From positions 124,001 through 188,000 of the forward strand of contig NZ_QUHR01000005.1 of assembly GCF_003479605.1 (NCBI RefSeq): a stretch of DNA of 64,000 nucleotides. The letters run 5' to 3'. Numbering within the stretch: the stretch's first letter is position 1; every line of letters starts with the position of its first letter. Positions 54,750 through 64,000 of this stretch are shown one piece after another. Origin of the DNA: Roseburia sp. AF12-17LB. Lineage in GTDB: Bacteria; Bacillota; Clostridia; Lachnospirales; Lachnospiraceae. The position numbers were made by a program, and so were the translations under genes. The notes below the pieces were generated by a model. That model was not told the origin of the DNA. It made no database searches and worked only from the letters and a program-made list of their open reading frames with translations.

Positions 54750-54778
54750 ACTATACTATAAGAAAAAGGGTTTGTCAA
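54750..54778 (-). promoter_or_regulatory. tRNA-Gly promoter
   Basis: On the minus strand: TTGACA (54778-54773), 17-base spacer, TATAGT (54755-54750), 22 bases before the tRNA. Confidence 0.75.
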
Positions 54779-54838
54779 GTGTAATATTAGAAAAGTTTTC
54801 ACATAAAATACAATAAGCAAGAAAGCAGGAGGACTCCC

Positions 54839-55288
54839 TTGAGTGCAAAGACAAAGATTGTAGTGCTTCATATGAAGGAACTGATTTACACAGGAATTTT
54901 TGCGGTACTTGGAATATTACTGGTATTATTGTTGGTCTATATGTTTTCTCCGGATAAAGATGAGGAGAGCCGGGAGACCATGAAATATGTGGCAGGGGTA
55001 TATACGTCTTCCATCATATTTAATGATAAAACCGTGGATGTGGAGGTTGTGGTGGATGAGAATAAAATCAATTCCATTTCGCTGGTAAATCTCGATGAAA
55101 CTGTAACCGCAATGTATCCGTTGATGCAGCCGGCGCTGGATAATTTGAAAGAACAGATATATGAAAATCAGTCAACGGATAATCTCAGCTATTCCGATGA
55201 TAACCAGTATACGTCCATGGTGCTGATTCACGCCATTGATGATGCCCTGGAAAAAGCAGCGGCTGCCCCGGAGACAGAGGCGGAGTAA
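54839..55288 (+). CDS. membrane-anchored FMN-binding-like protein
   Basis: A 149-residue protein with one N-terminal helix (about 14-36) and an outside domain resembling FMN-binding (FMN_bind) modules: VAGVYTSSIIFNDKTVDVEVVVDENKI. The Thr that would carry covalent FMN in RnfG-like proteins is not evident. It starts with TTG at 54839, with AGGAGG 6 bases upstream. Function unknown; family similarity is weak and recalled, not searched. Confidence 0.65.
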   Translation: MSAKTKIVVLHMKELIYTGIFAVLGILLVLLLVYMFSPDKDEESRETMKYVAGVYTSSIIFNDKTVDVEVVVDENKINSISLVNLDETVTAMYPLMQPALDNLKEQIYENQSTDNLSYSDDNQYTSMVLIHAIDDALEKAAAAPETEAE

Positions 55289-55374
55289 CAGTATAAAATG
55301 ATACGACAGAAATAGCAAAAGGAAAACAAGAAAAAGGCTTGTCAGTGCCGGGACCAAAAAGCTATAATAATGGA

Positions 55375-55938
55375 ATGGAGAATACAATACAATATGAACT
55401 GACACCAAAAAAAGTAAAGAATATTATCATCCGGGTAAAAGCCAATGGCGTAGTAGCAGTAACGATGCCCTATCGCATGAGCAAAAAGAAAGTGGATGCA
55501 TTTGTGCAGAGCAAGGCGGAGTGGATCCGCATGATGCAAAAGAAGCTTGCAAATCAGCAGAGGATAGATGTGGATGCACTGGAGTGGAACCGGCAGAAAG
55601 AGCAGTATTTAAGAGATATACTGCTGCAGGAGTATGAACTGTTTCGGGCTTATCATATTTCTATGCCAACGGTCAGATTCCGCAGCATGACCAGCCGCTA
55701 TGGGAGCTGCTGCAAGGCAAAGGCATCCATTACTTTGAATAAAGTACTGGCAGACCTTCCGTTAGAATGCGCAGAATATGTTGCTGCTCATGAACTGGCA
55801 CACCTGGTAGAAGCAAATCACAGCAGACGATTTTATCAGGTGCTGGATACTGTGATGTCAGATCATAGAATACGAGAAAAGAGGTTGAGAGAATATGCGT
55901 TATTCCATGGAAAACGCGAGCATGAAGGTGGAAGTTGA
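55375..55938 (+). CDS. YgjP-like metallopeptidase-domain protein
   Basis: A 187-residue cytoplasmic protein with the zinc-peptidase motif HELAHLVEANHSRRFY (HExxH plus a downstream His), preceded by RFRSMTSRYGSCCKAKASITLN, as in YgjP/SprT-like proteins. The start is uncertain: ATG at 55375 gives the usual N-terminus (IQYELTPKKVKNIIIRV) but has no good ribosome site; GTG at 55345 has AAAAAGG 7 bases upstream. It overlaps the next gene by 44 bases. Confidence 0.8.
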   Translation: MENTIQYELTPKKVKNIIIRVKANGVVAVTMPYRMSKKKVDAFVQSKAEWIRMMQKKLANQQRIDVDALEWNRQKEQYLRDILLQEYELFRAYHISMPTVRFRSMTSRYGSCCKAKASITLNKVLADLPLECAEYVAAHELAHLVEANHSRRFYQVLDTVMSDHRIREKRLREYALFHGKREHEGGS

Positions 55939-56785
55939 GTCCCTTGGGGCAGAACTGAAATCTGTGCTTGGAAAGAAAAGTAACATTGAGTATATGTGGT
56001 GCAGCAATCCGGAGTATTACAAACGGAGTGCACCAAATCTGTTTCCGATTGTTGGAAGCTTAAAAGACGGAGTCTATCATTATCAGGGAAAGACTTACAA
56101 GATGGGACAGCACGGTTATGTCCGTGATGTAGAGTGGAAGGTGGAGAAAAAAGATGAAAATACACTCGTTTTTACCCATCAGTCCGATGATACAACAAAA
56201 GAAAAATATCCCTTCGATTATGAGATGGAATTAATCTATCATATGAATGGCAACAGACTGGAAATCACATGGAACATTAAGAATACCGGTAAGGAAAAAA
56301 TGTATTTTTCCTGTGGATTCCATCCATGCTTCTCCTGCCCGGTACATGGCGAAGCGGACAAGAGCGGTTATGGCTATGACATGCATATGAATGGAAATGC
56401 CATCTGTCGTGATTTTGACGTAGAATCCGGACTGGCATTAAACAGCGAAAGTGAGCTTAAGTTAGAAAATGGATTTGCAGCATTTACGAAGGATTTCTTT
56501 GACAATGGTGCTTATGTGATAGAGAATAACCAGACTCATGAAGTATCTTTGCGTGATCCGGAAGGAAAGAATTACTTAAATGTGTATTTCCCGGAAGCTC
56601 CGTTATTTGGACTCTGGTCAGCAGAGAAGAAGAATGCACCATATGCAGCCATTGAACCTTGGTTTGGAAGATGCGATAAAGAGGATTTTAACGGAAGTTT
56701 GGAAGAAAGGGAATGGGGACATGCGTTAGCACAGGGTGCATGCTTTCAGGCAGCATACACCATAGAAATTGCAGGAGAAGATTAA
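55895..56785 (+). CDS. aldose 1-epimerase-like protein (LacX type)
   Basis: A 296-residue galactose-mutarotase-fold protein. MKVEVESLGAELKSV and the segment KMGQHGYVRDVEW (with the conserved His) begin the fold; SCGFHPCFSCPV carries the second active-site His. It probably interconverts sugar anomers, but LacX-type members have unproven substrates. Its stop overlaps that of the convergent gene by two or three bases. Confidence 0.82.
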   Translation: MRYSMENASMKVEVESLGAELKSVLGKKSNIEYMWCSNPEYYKRSAPNLFPIVGSLKDGVYHYQGKTYKMGQHGYVRDVEWKVEKKDENTLVFTHQSDDTTKEKYPFDYEMELIYHMNGNRLEITWNIKNTGKEKMYFSCGFHPCFSCPVHGEADKSGYGYDMHMNGNAICRDFDVESGLALNSESELKLENGFAAFTKDFFDNGAYVIENNQTHEVSLRDPEGKNYLNVYFPEAPLFGLWSAEKKNAPYAAIEPWFGRCDKEDFNGSLEEREWGHALAQGACFQAAYTIEIAGED

Positions 56786-57156
56786 TTTTCATGCATTTTC
56801 TTATCTTCCGCTAAGAGTTCTTCATGAAGTGCAATGGAATCCCAGTTGATATTGTGCTCCGTGAGAACGGCTTTCAGACCGATTCTGGTAAGATGAAGCT
56901 TTTTAAATTCCACCAGGAAACGGTCTAAAAGAGCATTATCAAAGCCTTTGAATACCAGCATTTCGTCGGTGAAACCATCGCCGGTATAGGCCTCTTCTTT
57001 CAAAGGGAAGCCATCAATCCCTGCGAGGGCACCTAAAGTCTGATTATATTGTTCTTTGGTGATAATACGGATTTTTATTTTTAACCGGAGGCAGAGCATT
57101 TTTAATGTTCTGCCTTTGCTGTTTTCTAAATTGTAAAATAATAAAACTGGATGCAT
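56782..57156 (-). CDS. DUF3783-like protein
   Basis: A 124-residue cytoplasmic protein that begins MHPVLLFYNLENSKGRTLK and contains PLKEEAYTGDGFTDEMLVF, similar to DUF3783 as I recall it. I start it at 57156, where AGGAG lies 8 bases upstream; a longer frame from 57207 has no support. Function unknown. Confidence 0.7.
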   Translation of the reverse strand: MHPVLLFYNLENSKGRTLKMLCLRLKIKIRIITKEQYNQTLGALAGIDGFPLKEEAYTGDGFTDEMLVFKGFDNALLDRFLVEFKKLHLTRIGLKAVLTEHNINWDSIALHEELLAEDKKMHEN

Positions 57157-57248
57157 AAGGGAAAACTCCTTTCTTAAAGAGGTAGAAAAAATCTGCCATT
57201 CAGCCATAAAGTATAAGGTTTCCGGGGGAAAATGGCAAGTATAAAAGA

Positions 57249-57277
57249 TTGCATTTTTATATATTTTTTATTATAAT
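57249..57277 (+). promoter_or_regulatory. relA promoter
   Basis: TTGCAT (57249-57254), 17-base spacer, TATAAT (57272-57277), about 50 bases before the start codon. Confidence 0.7.
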
Positions 57278-57328
57278 GAAAAATCATAGTTAAAAGTGGG
57301 ATAAAACGCAAAAAAGTTGGTGTGAATT

Positions 57329-59644
57329 ATGGCAGATATTACAACAGAAGAATTAGAAGAATTAGAAAATGAAGTGGTGTCTAAGGATGACAACATAAAG
57401 ACCATGCAGGAATTCGTCAGTCCGGAGAGCCTGTATCAGGAGCTGATTGCCAGTGTGAAGAAATATCACCCATCGACAGATATTTCTTTGATTGAAAAGG
57501 CATATAAGACAGCGGATACGGCACATAAGGGACAGGTACGAAAATCCGGTGAAGCATATATCATTCATCCGTTGTGTGTGGCAATTATTTTAGCGGAGCT
57601 GGAGCTGGATAAAGAGACTATCGTAGCCGGACTGCTTCATGATGTCGTAGAGGATACCGTCATGACAGTAGAGGAAATTGCTTCCGAGTTCTCAGAAGAG
57701 ATTGCCCTTTTGGTGGATGGCGTTACAAAGCTGGGCCAGTTATCTTATGATGCGGATAAAGTCGAGGTTCAGGCAGAGAACTTAAGAAAAATGTTCCTTG
57801 CCATGGCAAAGGATATTCGTGTTATCTTAATCAAGCTGGCAGACCGGCTGCACAATATGCGTACGTTAAAATATATGACACCAGAGAAGCAGAAGGAAAA
57901 AGCAAGAGAGACCATGGATATCTATGCGCCGATTGCACAGCGTCTTGGTATTTCTAAAATTAAAATCGAATTAGATGACCTTTCCTTAAAGTATCTGGAG
58001 CCGGAAGCATATTATGATCTGGTAGAAAAGGTTGCACTTCGTAAGAGTGTCCGTGATGATTATGTGCAGAGCCTTGTAAAAGAAGTGAGTAAACATATTG
58101 AAAATGCAGGAATCAAGGCACAGATTGATGGAAGAGCAAAGCATTTCTTTTCCATTTATAAGAAAATGGTCAATCAGCATAAGACCTTAGACCAGATTTA
58201 TGATTTATTTGCCATAAGAATTATTGTGGATAATGTCAAGGACTGCTATGCAGCACTGGGTGTCATCCATGAGATGTATAAACCAATCCCGGGACGTTTT
58301 AAAGATTATATCGCTATGCCAAAGCCAAATATGTATCAGTCCCTCCACACCACACTGATTGGACCGACCGGACAGCCGTTTGAGATTCAGATTCGTACCT
58401 TTGAGATGCATCGTACCGCAGAATATGGTATCGCTGCCCACTGGAAATATAAGGAAGCTGCCAATAACGGCGGCACAGTGGCTACCACCAAATCAGAGGA
58501 AGAGAAGTTAAGCTGGCTGCGCCAGATTTTGGAATGGCAGAAAGACATGTCAGATAATAAAGAGTTCATGAGCCTGTTAAAGAGTGATTTGAACCTCTTT
58601 TCCGATACGGTATTCTGCTTTACTCCGTCCGGAGATGTAAAGAATCTGCCAACGGGTTCCACACCGGTAGATTTTGCGTACAGTATCCACTCGGCAGTTG
58701 GAAATAAGATGATTGGAGCCAAGGTAAATGGTAAATTAGTTCCAATTGATTACGAGATTCAGAACGGTGACCGTATTGAGATTATCACGTCCCAGAATTC
58801 CAAGGGACCGAGCCGTGACTGGTTAAATATTGTTAAGAGTACACAGGCAAAAAATAAGATTAACCAGTGGTTCCGGAGTGAGTTAAAAGAAGAAAATATC
58901 GTAAAGGGCAAGGAACTGATTGCCCAGTATTGTAAGGCAAAATCCATTAATCTTACGGATATTAACAAACCGGAATATCAGAGTAAGGTTATGCGGAAAT
59001 ATGGATTCCATGACTGGGATTCCGCACTGGCAACCTTAGGACACGGCGGACTGAAAGAAGGTCAGGTCGTGAATAAGATGCTGGAGGAGTACCGGAAAGA
59101 CCACCCAATCCAGCTTACCGATGAGGATGTATTGAACAATGTGCCTTCCGAGAATAAGGATAAGGCAGTTCCACAGAAATCCAAGAGTGGTATCATTGTA
59201 AAAGGACTTTATGATGTGGCAGTGCATTTTTCCAAATGCTGCAGCCCGGTGCCGGGAGATGAAATTGTAGGATTTGTCACAAGAGGCCGTGGTGTATCTA
59301 TTCATCGTACCGATTGCATTAATATCATGAACCTTTCCGAGCTGGAAAAAGTGCGTCTGATTGATGCAGAGTGGCAGCAGGGTGCAGAGCATGGTGACAA
59401 TGGACTTTATCTTGCTGAGATTAAAATATTTGGTAATAACCGTACCGGACTTTTAGTAGATATTACCAGAATTTTCACCGAACGGGAAATTGATATCAGT
59501 TCCATTAATTCCAAGACCAGCAAACAGGGTGTTGCGACCATTTCTATTTCCTTTAATACCAAAGGCAAAGAGGAATTGAGCAGCTTAATAGAAAAAATCC
59601 GTCAGGTAGAGAGCGTGATTGATATTGAACGTACTACCGGCTGA
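57329..59644 (+). CDS. relA: bifunctional (p)ppGpp synthetase/hydrolase
   Basis: The 771-residue stringent-response enzyme, which makes and degrades (p)ppGpp. The HD hydrolase domain is intact (HKGQVRKSGEAYIIHP; GLLHDVVEDT; LIKLADRLHNM). The synthetase domain has RAKHFFSIYKKM, FAIRIIV and GRFKDYIAMPKPNMYQSLHT. TGS (about 405-470), zinc-finger (CCSPVPGDEI) and ACT domains follow. Length is that of Gram-positive Rel. The ribosome site is weak. It heads the relA-MBL-hemZ series typical of Clostridia. Confidence 0.97.
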   Translation: MADITTEELEELENEVVSKDDNIKTMQEFVSPESLYQELIASVKKYHPSTDISLIEKAYKTADTAHKGQVRKSGEAYIIHPLCVAIILAELELDKETIVAGLLHDVVEDTVMTVEEIASEFSEEIALLVDGVTKLGQLSYDADKVEVQAENLRKMFLAMAKDIRVILIKLADRLHNMRTLKYMTPEKQKEKARETMDIYAPIAQRLGISKIKIELDDLSLKYLEPEAYYDLVEKVALRKSVRDDYVQSLVKEVSKHIENAGIKAQIDGRAKHFFSIYKKMVNQHKTLDQIYDLFAIRIIVDNVKDCYAALGVIHEMYKPIPGRFKDYIAMPKPNMYQSLHTTLIGPTGQPFEIQIRTFEMHRTAEYGIAAHWKYKEAANNGGTVATTKSEEEKLSWLRQILEWQKDMSDNKEFMSLLKSDLNLFSDTVFCFTPSGDVKNLPTGSTPVDFAYSIHSAVGNKMIGAKVNGKLVPIDYEIQNGDRIEIITSQNSKGPSRDWLNIVKSTQAKNKINQWFRSELKEENIVKGKELIAQYCKAKSINLTDINKPEYQSKVMRKYGFHDWDSALATLGHGGLKEGQVVNKMLEEYRKDHPIQLTDEDVLNNVPSENKDKAVPQKSKSGIIVKGLYDVAVHFSKCCSPVPGDEIVGFVTRGRGVSIHRTDCINIMNLSELEKVRLIDAEWQQGAEHGDNGLYLAEIKIFGNNRTGLLVDITRIFTEREIDISSINSKTSKQGVATISISFNTKGKEELSSLIEKIRQVESVIDIERTTG

Positions 59645-59719
59645 TAGAGCATTAGCAAAATAAATTGCTGATTTATGAAAAAAAGTCAAAGTCAGTTATT
59701 ATTATAGAAGAGGAAAATT

Positions 59720-60352
59720 ATGACAGAACAGACAGAAGTATTACGATATATTGTGGGACCAGTCTGCACCAACTGCTATCTTCTGGTAAATCATAAGACA
59801 GGAGAACTTCTTGTGGTAGACCCGGGAGACCAGGCACAGTTGATTGAAAAGCAGATTGAGAAAACCGGAGCAAAACCGGTGGCAATCCTTCTGACCCATG
59901 GACATTTTGACCATGCAGGAGCAGCAGAAGAGCTTGCAGATAAATACCAGATTTCCATTTATGCCCATGAGGCAGAGAGGGAGACCTTGGAAGACCCGGG
60001 ACTTAACCTTTGCGGGATGATAGGAGAGCATAAGGTCTATCGTGCAGATGTTTTCGTAAAAGACGAAGAAGTATTAAATCTTGCAGGATTTTCCATCCGT
60101 GTATTTTTTACACCGGGGCATACCATTGGCGGATGCTGCTATTATATTGCAGATGAGAAGATTCTTTTCAGCGGAGATACGCTGTTTCAGGAATCTGTGG
60201 GAAGAACCGATTTCCCAAGAGGAAGTGCATCGGATTTAATCCGGGCAATCAGAGAAAAACTGATGCCGCTGCCGGATGATGTGACCGTGTATACCGGACA
60301 TGACGAAAGCACTTTAATAGGCTATGAGCGGATGCATAATCCGTATTTATAA
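59720..60352 (+). CDS. metallo-beta-lactamase-fold hydrolase (YcbL/glyoxalase II-like)
   Basis: A 210-residue cytoplasmic hydrolase. Metal motif LLTHGHFDHAGAAEEL, then FTPGHTIGGCCYY, LFSGDTLF and VYTGHDESTL provide the full set of ligands of the glyoxalase II-like group. It likely cleaves a thioester. AAGAGGA precedes the ATG; hemZ follows after 9 bases. Confidence 0.9.
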   Translation: MTEQTEVLRYIVGPVCTNCYLLVNHKTGELLVVDPGDQAQLIEKQIEKTGAKPVAILLTHGHFDHAGAAEELADKYQISIYAHEAERETLEDPGLNLCGMIGEHKVYRADVFVKDEEVLNLAGFSIRVFFTPGHTIGGCCYYIADEKILFSGDTLFQESVGRTDFPRGSASDLIRAIREKLMPLPDDVTVYTGHDESTLIGYERMHNPYL

Positions 60353-60361
60353 GGACGAACC

Positions 60362-61855
60362 ATGATAACAGTATTATTAGATAAAGCAGAATTTGAATAT
60401 GATATCCATTCGCTGGTAAAGGCATTTTATCCGAAGGAAGAGGTATATGTTTCCACGAAGGATAAGGAGAAAAAAGAAGAGCCGGTACATTATCACATGG
60501 ATGTACAGTTTGCACCGGAAGAAATCATTTTTTCCTGGAAAAAGGTAGAGCCTTCAGAAGAAAATGAAAATCAGACCGGAATTACAAAACGAGTAGCAGT
60601 AGATGATACAAACCGCAAGGAGACAAAGAACAGCCTGAAACGGACGCTGTATCAGCTGCTGTCAGAATATACCGGAGTGGAACTTCCGTGGGGAAATCTT
60701 ACCGGTATCCGCCCGACCAAGATTCCGATGGCACTTTTAGAAGAGGGTAAGAGCGAGGAAGAAATTGCCCGCTATATGAAGGAAACGTATTTTACCTCCG
60801 ATGAGAAGATAAAGCTCAGTATTGAAATTGCAGAGCGGGAGTTGGAACTTTTACACAAATTAGACTACGAAGAAGGCTACAGCCTTTATATTGGAATTCC
60901 ATTCTGTCCGACCACATGTCTTTACTGTTCTTTTACGTCCTATTCCCTGGCAGCCTGGAAGAATCGTATGGATGAATATCTGGATGCACTGGAAAAGGAA
61001 CTGGATTATACAGCGGTCAAATTTGCACATAAGAAATTAAACAGCATTTATATCGGTGGTGGAACACCGACCACATTAAATCCGAAACAGTTAGACAGAT
61101 TGATTCGAAAAATTAAATGTAGTTTTGATTTATCTGATTTAGTGGAATTTACAGTGGAAGCCGGAAGACCGGACAGTATTACAAAAGAGAAGCTTATGGT
61201 GCTTCGCAATCATGATATCAGCAGAATTTCCATTAATCCACAGACCATGAAACAGGAGACACTGGATCTGATTGGACGGCATCATACCGTGCAGCAGACA
61301 ATAGACAGCTTTTATCTGGCAAGAGAACTTGGATTTGATAATATCAATATGGATTTAATCGTAGGACTTCCGGGAGAGAGTCTTTCAGATGTGGCAGATA
61401 CCATGGAAGTCATCCGGAAGCTTGCGCCGGATAATCTGACGGTTCACTCCCTTGCTATCAAGCGTGCAGCAAGACTGAATATACAAAGAGAGCGTTATCA
61501 GGATTTTGAGATTGTCAATACTGCAGACCATATTGCACTGACAGCCAAAGTAGCAGAAGAAATGGGGCTTTTCCCATATTATTTATACCGCCAGAAGAAT
61601 ATGGCAGGCAATTTTGAAAACGTAGGCTATGCAGCACCGGGAAAAGCCGGTGTATACAATGTTCTTATTATGGAAGAGAAACAGAGTATTGTAGCTTGTG
61701 GTGCTGGTGCATCCACGAAGCGTGTCTGGGTACAGCCAAATCCCGATGGCACACACCGGATTGAACGTGCCGAGAATGTCAAGGATGTGGCACAGTATAT
61801 CGCAAGAATTGATGAGATGATAGAGCGCAAGAGCAGGCTCTTTACGAAGGAATAA
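60362..61855 (+). CDS. hemZ: coproporphyrinogen III oxidase-like radical SAM protein HemZ
   Basis: A 497-residue radical SAM protein. The iron-sulphur motif is CPTTCLYC with C182, C186 and C189. YIGGGTPTTLNPKQL, VEAGRPDSI and NMDLIVGLPGES follow in the order of HemN/HemZ proteins, and an N-terminal domain of about 160 residues is typical of HemZ. It may act as an oxygen-independent coproporphyrinogen dehydrogenase or heme-related enzyme; no other heme genes are near. Confidence 0.88.
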   Translation: MITVLLDKAEFEYDIHSLVKAFYPKEEVYVSTKDKEKKEEPVHYHMDVQFAPEEIIFSWKKVEPSEENENQTGITKRVAVDDTNRKETKNSLKRTLYQLLSEYTGVELPWGNLTGIRPTKIPMALLEEGKSEEEIARYMKETYFTSDEKIKLSIEIAERELELLHKLDYEEGYSLYIGIPFCPTTCLYCSFTSYSLAAWKNRMDEYLDALEKELDYTAVKFAHKKLNSIYIGGGTPTTLNPKQLDRLIRKIKCSFDLSDLVEFTVEAGRPDSITKEKLMVLRNHDISRISINPQTMKQETLDLIGRHHTVQQTIDSFYLARELGFDNINMDLIVGLPGESLSDVADTMEVIRKLAPDNLTVHSLAIKRAARLNIQRERYQDFEIVNTADHIALTAKVAEEMGLFPYYLYRQKNMAGNFENVGYAAPGKAGVYNVLIMEEKQSIVACGAGASTKRVWVQPNPDGTHRIERAENVKDVAQYIARIDEMIERKSRLFTKE

Positions 61856-61861
61856 AAGCGG

Positions 61862-61890
61862 TTGACATATCAGGGTACGAAAAATATAAT
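61862..61890 (+). promoter_or_regulatory. hisS consensus promoter
   Basis: TTGACA (61862-61867), 17-base spacer, TATAAT (61885-61890), a perfect sigma-A promoter. The leader of about 65-70 bases is too short for a T-box riboswitch. Confidence 0.85.
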
Positions 61891-61963
61891 AGTTCTGTAT
61901 GAATACAAATATATAATAAGAAAAATAGATAAAATGCTTATCTCGGAAAATGGAGGAAATTTC

Positions 61964-63220
61964 ATGGCATTGAGTAAGAAGCCGGTTACAGGCATGAAGG
62001 ATATTTTACCGGAGGAGATGCAGATTCGTGATTATGTGCAGAATGTAATCAAAGAGACCTACCGGAGTTTTGGATTTACACCAATTGAAACTCCTTGTAT
62101 GGAGAATATTGCAAACCTCACCAGCAAACAGGGTGGAGAAAATGAAAAACTCATTTTCAAAGTATTAAAACGTGGTGAAAAGCTGAACTTAGAGACAGCA
62201 GAAAAAGAAGAAGATGTAGTGGATTTTGGTATGCGTTACGACCTTACCGTTCCGCTGGTAAGATTCTATTCCAATAACAGTAACCAGCTCCCATCCCCGT
62301 TTAAGGCATTACAGATGGGAAATGTGTGGCGTGCTGACCGTCCTCAGAGAGGGCGTTATCGTCAGTTCATGCAGTGTGATATTGATATTCTGGGCGAGCC
62401 GTCTAATCTGGCAGAGATAGAGTTGATTCTTGCGACAACAACAACGCTTGGAAAAATCGGATTTAAGAATTTTGAAATCCGGATTAATGAACGCCGTATT
62501 TTAAAAGCAATGGCAGCTTACAGCGGATTTCCGGAAGAAAGCTACGACCTTGTATTTATCATCTTAGACAAGATGGACAAGATTGGGCTGGACGGAGTCG
62601 CAGAAGAACTGAAAAAGGAAGGCTTTGCAGAAGAAGCGGTCGATAAGTACTTATCCTTATTTGAAAAAGCAGAAGGTACCGAAAACGGACTGGTTACCTT
62701 ATGTGATACATTAATTGAAGCAGGATTCTTAGAGGAAGAAGTAAAGCAGAATCTGACAGAGATTATCGACAGCGTAGAAGCTACCAAGGCAGCAGATTTT
62801 AAAATGGTATTTGACCCGACTTTAGTGCGTGGCATGGGTTATTATACAGGAACTATTTTTGAAATAGCTATGCCGGAGTTTGGCGGAAGCTGCGGTGGTG
62901 GCGGACGTTATGATAAGATGGTTGGAAGATTTACCGGAAATGATGTACCGGCTTGCGGATTTTCCATTGGTTTTGAAAGAATCATTCTTCTGCTCTTAGA
63001 GAGCGGATTTAAGATTCCGGGACAGGCAGTGAAGAAGGCATATCTCATTGAAAAGGGATATCCGGCAGATAAGCTGCAGGAGGTAATTGCACAGGCTCAG
63101 AAGGAACGTTCCGAAGGAACCCAGGTATTAGTGGTTCGTATGAATAAGAACAAGAAGTTCCAGAAGGAGAAGCTTACGGCAGAGGGTTATGAAGAATTTG
63201 TGGAGTTTTTTAACAGATAG
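61964..63220 (+). CDS. hisS: histidyl-tRNA synthetase
   Basis: Class II synthetase of 418 residues that charges tRNA-His. Motif 1 region KKPVTGMKDILPEE, motif 2 WRADRPQRGRYRQFMQCDID and motif 3 CGFSIGFERIIL are all present, with the histidine-binding LVRGMGYYTG. I start it at 61964 (GGAGG upstream); the open frame upstream to 61862 is the promoter. aspS follows, the usual order in Firmicutes. Confidence 0.97.
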   Translation: MALSKKPVTGMKDILPEEMQIRDYVQNVIKETYRSFGFTPIETPCMENIANLTSKQGGENEKLIFKVLKRGEKLNLETAEKEEDVVDFGMRYDLTVPLVRFYSNNSNQLPSPFKALQMGNVWRADRPQRGRYRQFMQCDIDILGEPSNLAEIELILATTTTLGKIGFKNFEIRINERRILKAMAAYSGFPEESYDLVFIILDKMDKIGLDGVAEELKKEGFAEEAVDKYLSLFEKAEGTENGLVTLCDTLIEAGFLEEEVKQNLTEIIDSVEATKAADFKMVFDPTLVRGMGYYTGTIFEIAMPEFGGSCGGGGRYDKMVGRFTGNDVPACGFSIGFERIILLLLESGFKIPGQAVKKAYLIEKGYPADKLQEVIAQAQKERSEGTQVLVVRMNKNKKFQKEKLTAEGYEEFVEFFNR

Positions 63221-63284
63221 TCTGTTTTTCTGCAAGAAGCAGAAAATGGAATGATTTTGATAAGATTTTTAGGAGGATAAGAAA

Positions 63285-64000
63285 ATGTCAGAATCCATGC
63301 AGGGATTACACAGAACCCATAGATGTACAGAGGTATCCAATGCCAATATTGGAGAAAAAGTTACCGTCATGGGATGGGTACAGAAAAGAAGAAATTTAGG
63401 AAGTCTTATATTCATAGATTTAAGAGACCGTTCCGGAATTCTGCAGCTTGTATTCGACGAGCCAAAGGTAGGAAGCGAAGGCTTTGCCAAAGCAGGAACA
63501 CTGCGTAGCGAGTTTGTTATTGCAGTCGAAGGAACCGTGCAGAAGCGTTCTGCAGCAGTTAATGAGAATTTAAAGACCGGTGATATTGAGGTAATTGCTG
63601 AGAGTATCCGTATTCTTTCAGAATCACAGACACCGCCATTTCAGATTGAAGAGAACAGCCAGACGAAAGATGAGATTCGTTTAAAATATCGTTATCTTGA
63701 TTTACGTAGACCGGATATCCAGCGTAACCTGATGCTGCGTAGTAAAGTAGCATATCTGATGCGTGATTTTATGGCAAAAGAAGGTTTCTTAGAGATTGAG
63801 ACACCGGTTCTTTGTAAGTCTACACCGGAAGGTGCAAGAGATTATCTGGTGCCAAGCCGTGTGCATCCAGGCAGTTTTTATGCGCTGCCACAGTCACCGC
63901 AGCTTTTTAAACAGCTTCTGATGGCATCCGGATATGACCGTTATTTCCAAATTGCAAAATGTTTCCGTGATGAGGATTTACGTGCAGACCGTCAGCCGGA
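63285..64000 (+). CDS. aspS: aspartyl-tRNA synthetase, 5' part
   Basis: The gene runs off the window; about 238 codons are present. AGGAGG precedes the ATG. The N-terminal anticodon-binding OB fold reads [17 protein letters not shown] and [21 protein letters not shown], and the catalytic part begins with [14 protein letters not shown] sequence ([14 protein letters not shown]), [21 protein letters not shown], and [20 protein letters not shown] as the window ends. It is a bacterial-type AspRS. Confidence 0.96.
   Translation, partial: MSESMQGLHRTHRCTEVSNANIGEKVTVMGWVQKRRNLGSLIFIDLRDRSGILQLVFDEPKVGSEGFAKAGTLRSEFVIAVEGTVQKRSAAVNENLKTGDIEVIAESIRILSESQTPPFQIEENSQTKDEIRLKYRYLDLRRPDIQRNLMLRSKVAYLMRDFMAKEGFLEIETPVLCKSTPEGARDYLVPSRVHPGSFYALPQSPQLFKQLLMASGYDRYFQIAKCFRDEDLRADRQP

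Noticed and set aside
61862..61963. N-terminal extension of hisS
   Set aside because: The stretch is a perfect sigma-A promoter and leader; GGAGG precedes the ATG at 61964, where the normal protein begins.
61856..61963. T-box riboswitch before hisS
   Set aside because: The leader is only about 65-70 bases and has no specifier stem or terminator.

Overview
The window looks like a chromosomal segment of an anaerobic, spore-forming, butyrate-producing Firmicute, most likely a member of the Lachnospiraceae. The reasons are the thl-hbd-bcd-etfBA butyrate cluster, the SpoVA germination proteins, HemZ, DapL, a glutamine synthetase followed by an ANTAR regulator, low-to-moderate GC with strong AGGAGG-type ribosome sites, and the relA-MBL-hemZ-hisS-aspS order usual in Clostridia. 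I assign the family by recognition only and do not name a species.

Layout. 1-3.7 kb: 3' part of pcrA, a small acidic-tailed membrane protein, and an RlmD-type 23S rRNA methyltransferase whose downstream tail is cut off by an in-frame stop. 3.7-8.9 kb: a two-component system and an ABC transporter of antimicrobial-peptide type, with a Bce-type operator between them. 9-11.6 kb: remnants of mobile DNA (a RepA_N-like protein) and a secreted ComEC-like hydrolase. 11.7-16.2 kb: carAB behind a strong promoter flanked by ArgR-like boxes. 16.5-20.1 kb: an AT-rich array of seven small genes that looks like a toxin-free immunity array, including a duplicated two-gene unit with PoNi-like (DUF1910/DUF1911) proteins. 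20.1-22.8 kb: a degenerate HD-GYP protein divergent from a secreted coiled-coil cell-wall hydrolase. 22.9-29.2 kb: the butyrate genes (no crt) and an ECF S component. 29.3-35 kb: a fructosamine (Amadori compound) operon of frl type, with a divergent GntR/UTRA repressor, an aberrant amidohydrolase and an MFS transporter. 35-45.3 kb: a split spoVA locus, with spoVAA-AB in one part and spoVAC-AD-AE plus a lipoprotein in the other, each part behind a sigma-G-like promoter. Between them lie a sensor diguanylate cyclase, a chemoreceptor with a basic extension, and a glycerol-1-phosphate dehydrogenase. 45.4-51 kb: guaB (minus) back to back with hisA-glnA-ANTAR-dapL. 51-54.7 kb: a 516-bp inverted repeat fused to an AraC-type HTH, an adhesin fragment, a sortase-anchored surface protein and tRNA-Gly. 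54.8-64 kb: small envelope and housekeeping genes, relA/spoT, an MBL hydrolase, hemZ, hisS and the 5' part of aspS.

How the genes fit together. The butyrate cluster reduces acetoacetyl-CoA to butyryl-CoA through an electron-bifurcating Bcd-Etf complex; crotonase must be encoded elsewhere. The frl operon would feed glycated amino acids into glycolysis as glucose 6-phosphate. The SpoVA proteins form the dipicolinate channel of the spore. hisA, glnA and the ANTAR protein look like a nitrogen-linked unit with a terminator between its promoter and first gene. The accessory parts (TCS-ABC, immunity array, surface protein) suggest competition and surface adaptation in a dense community.
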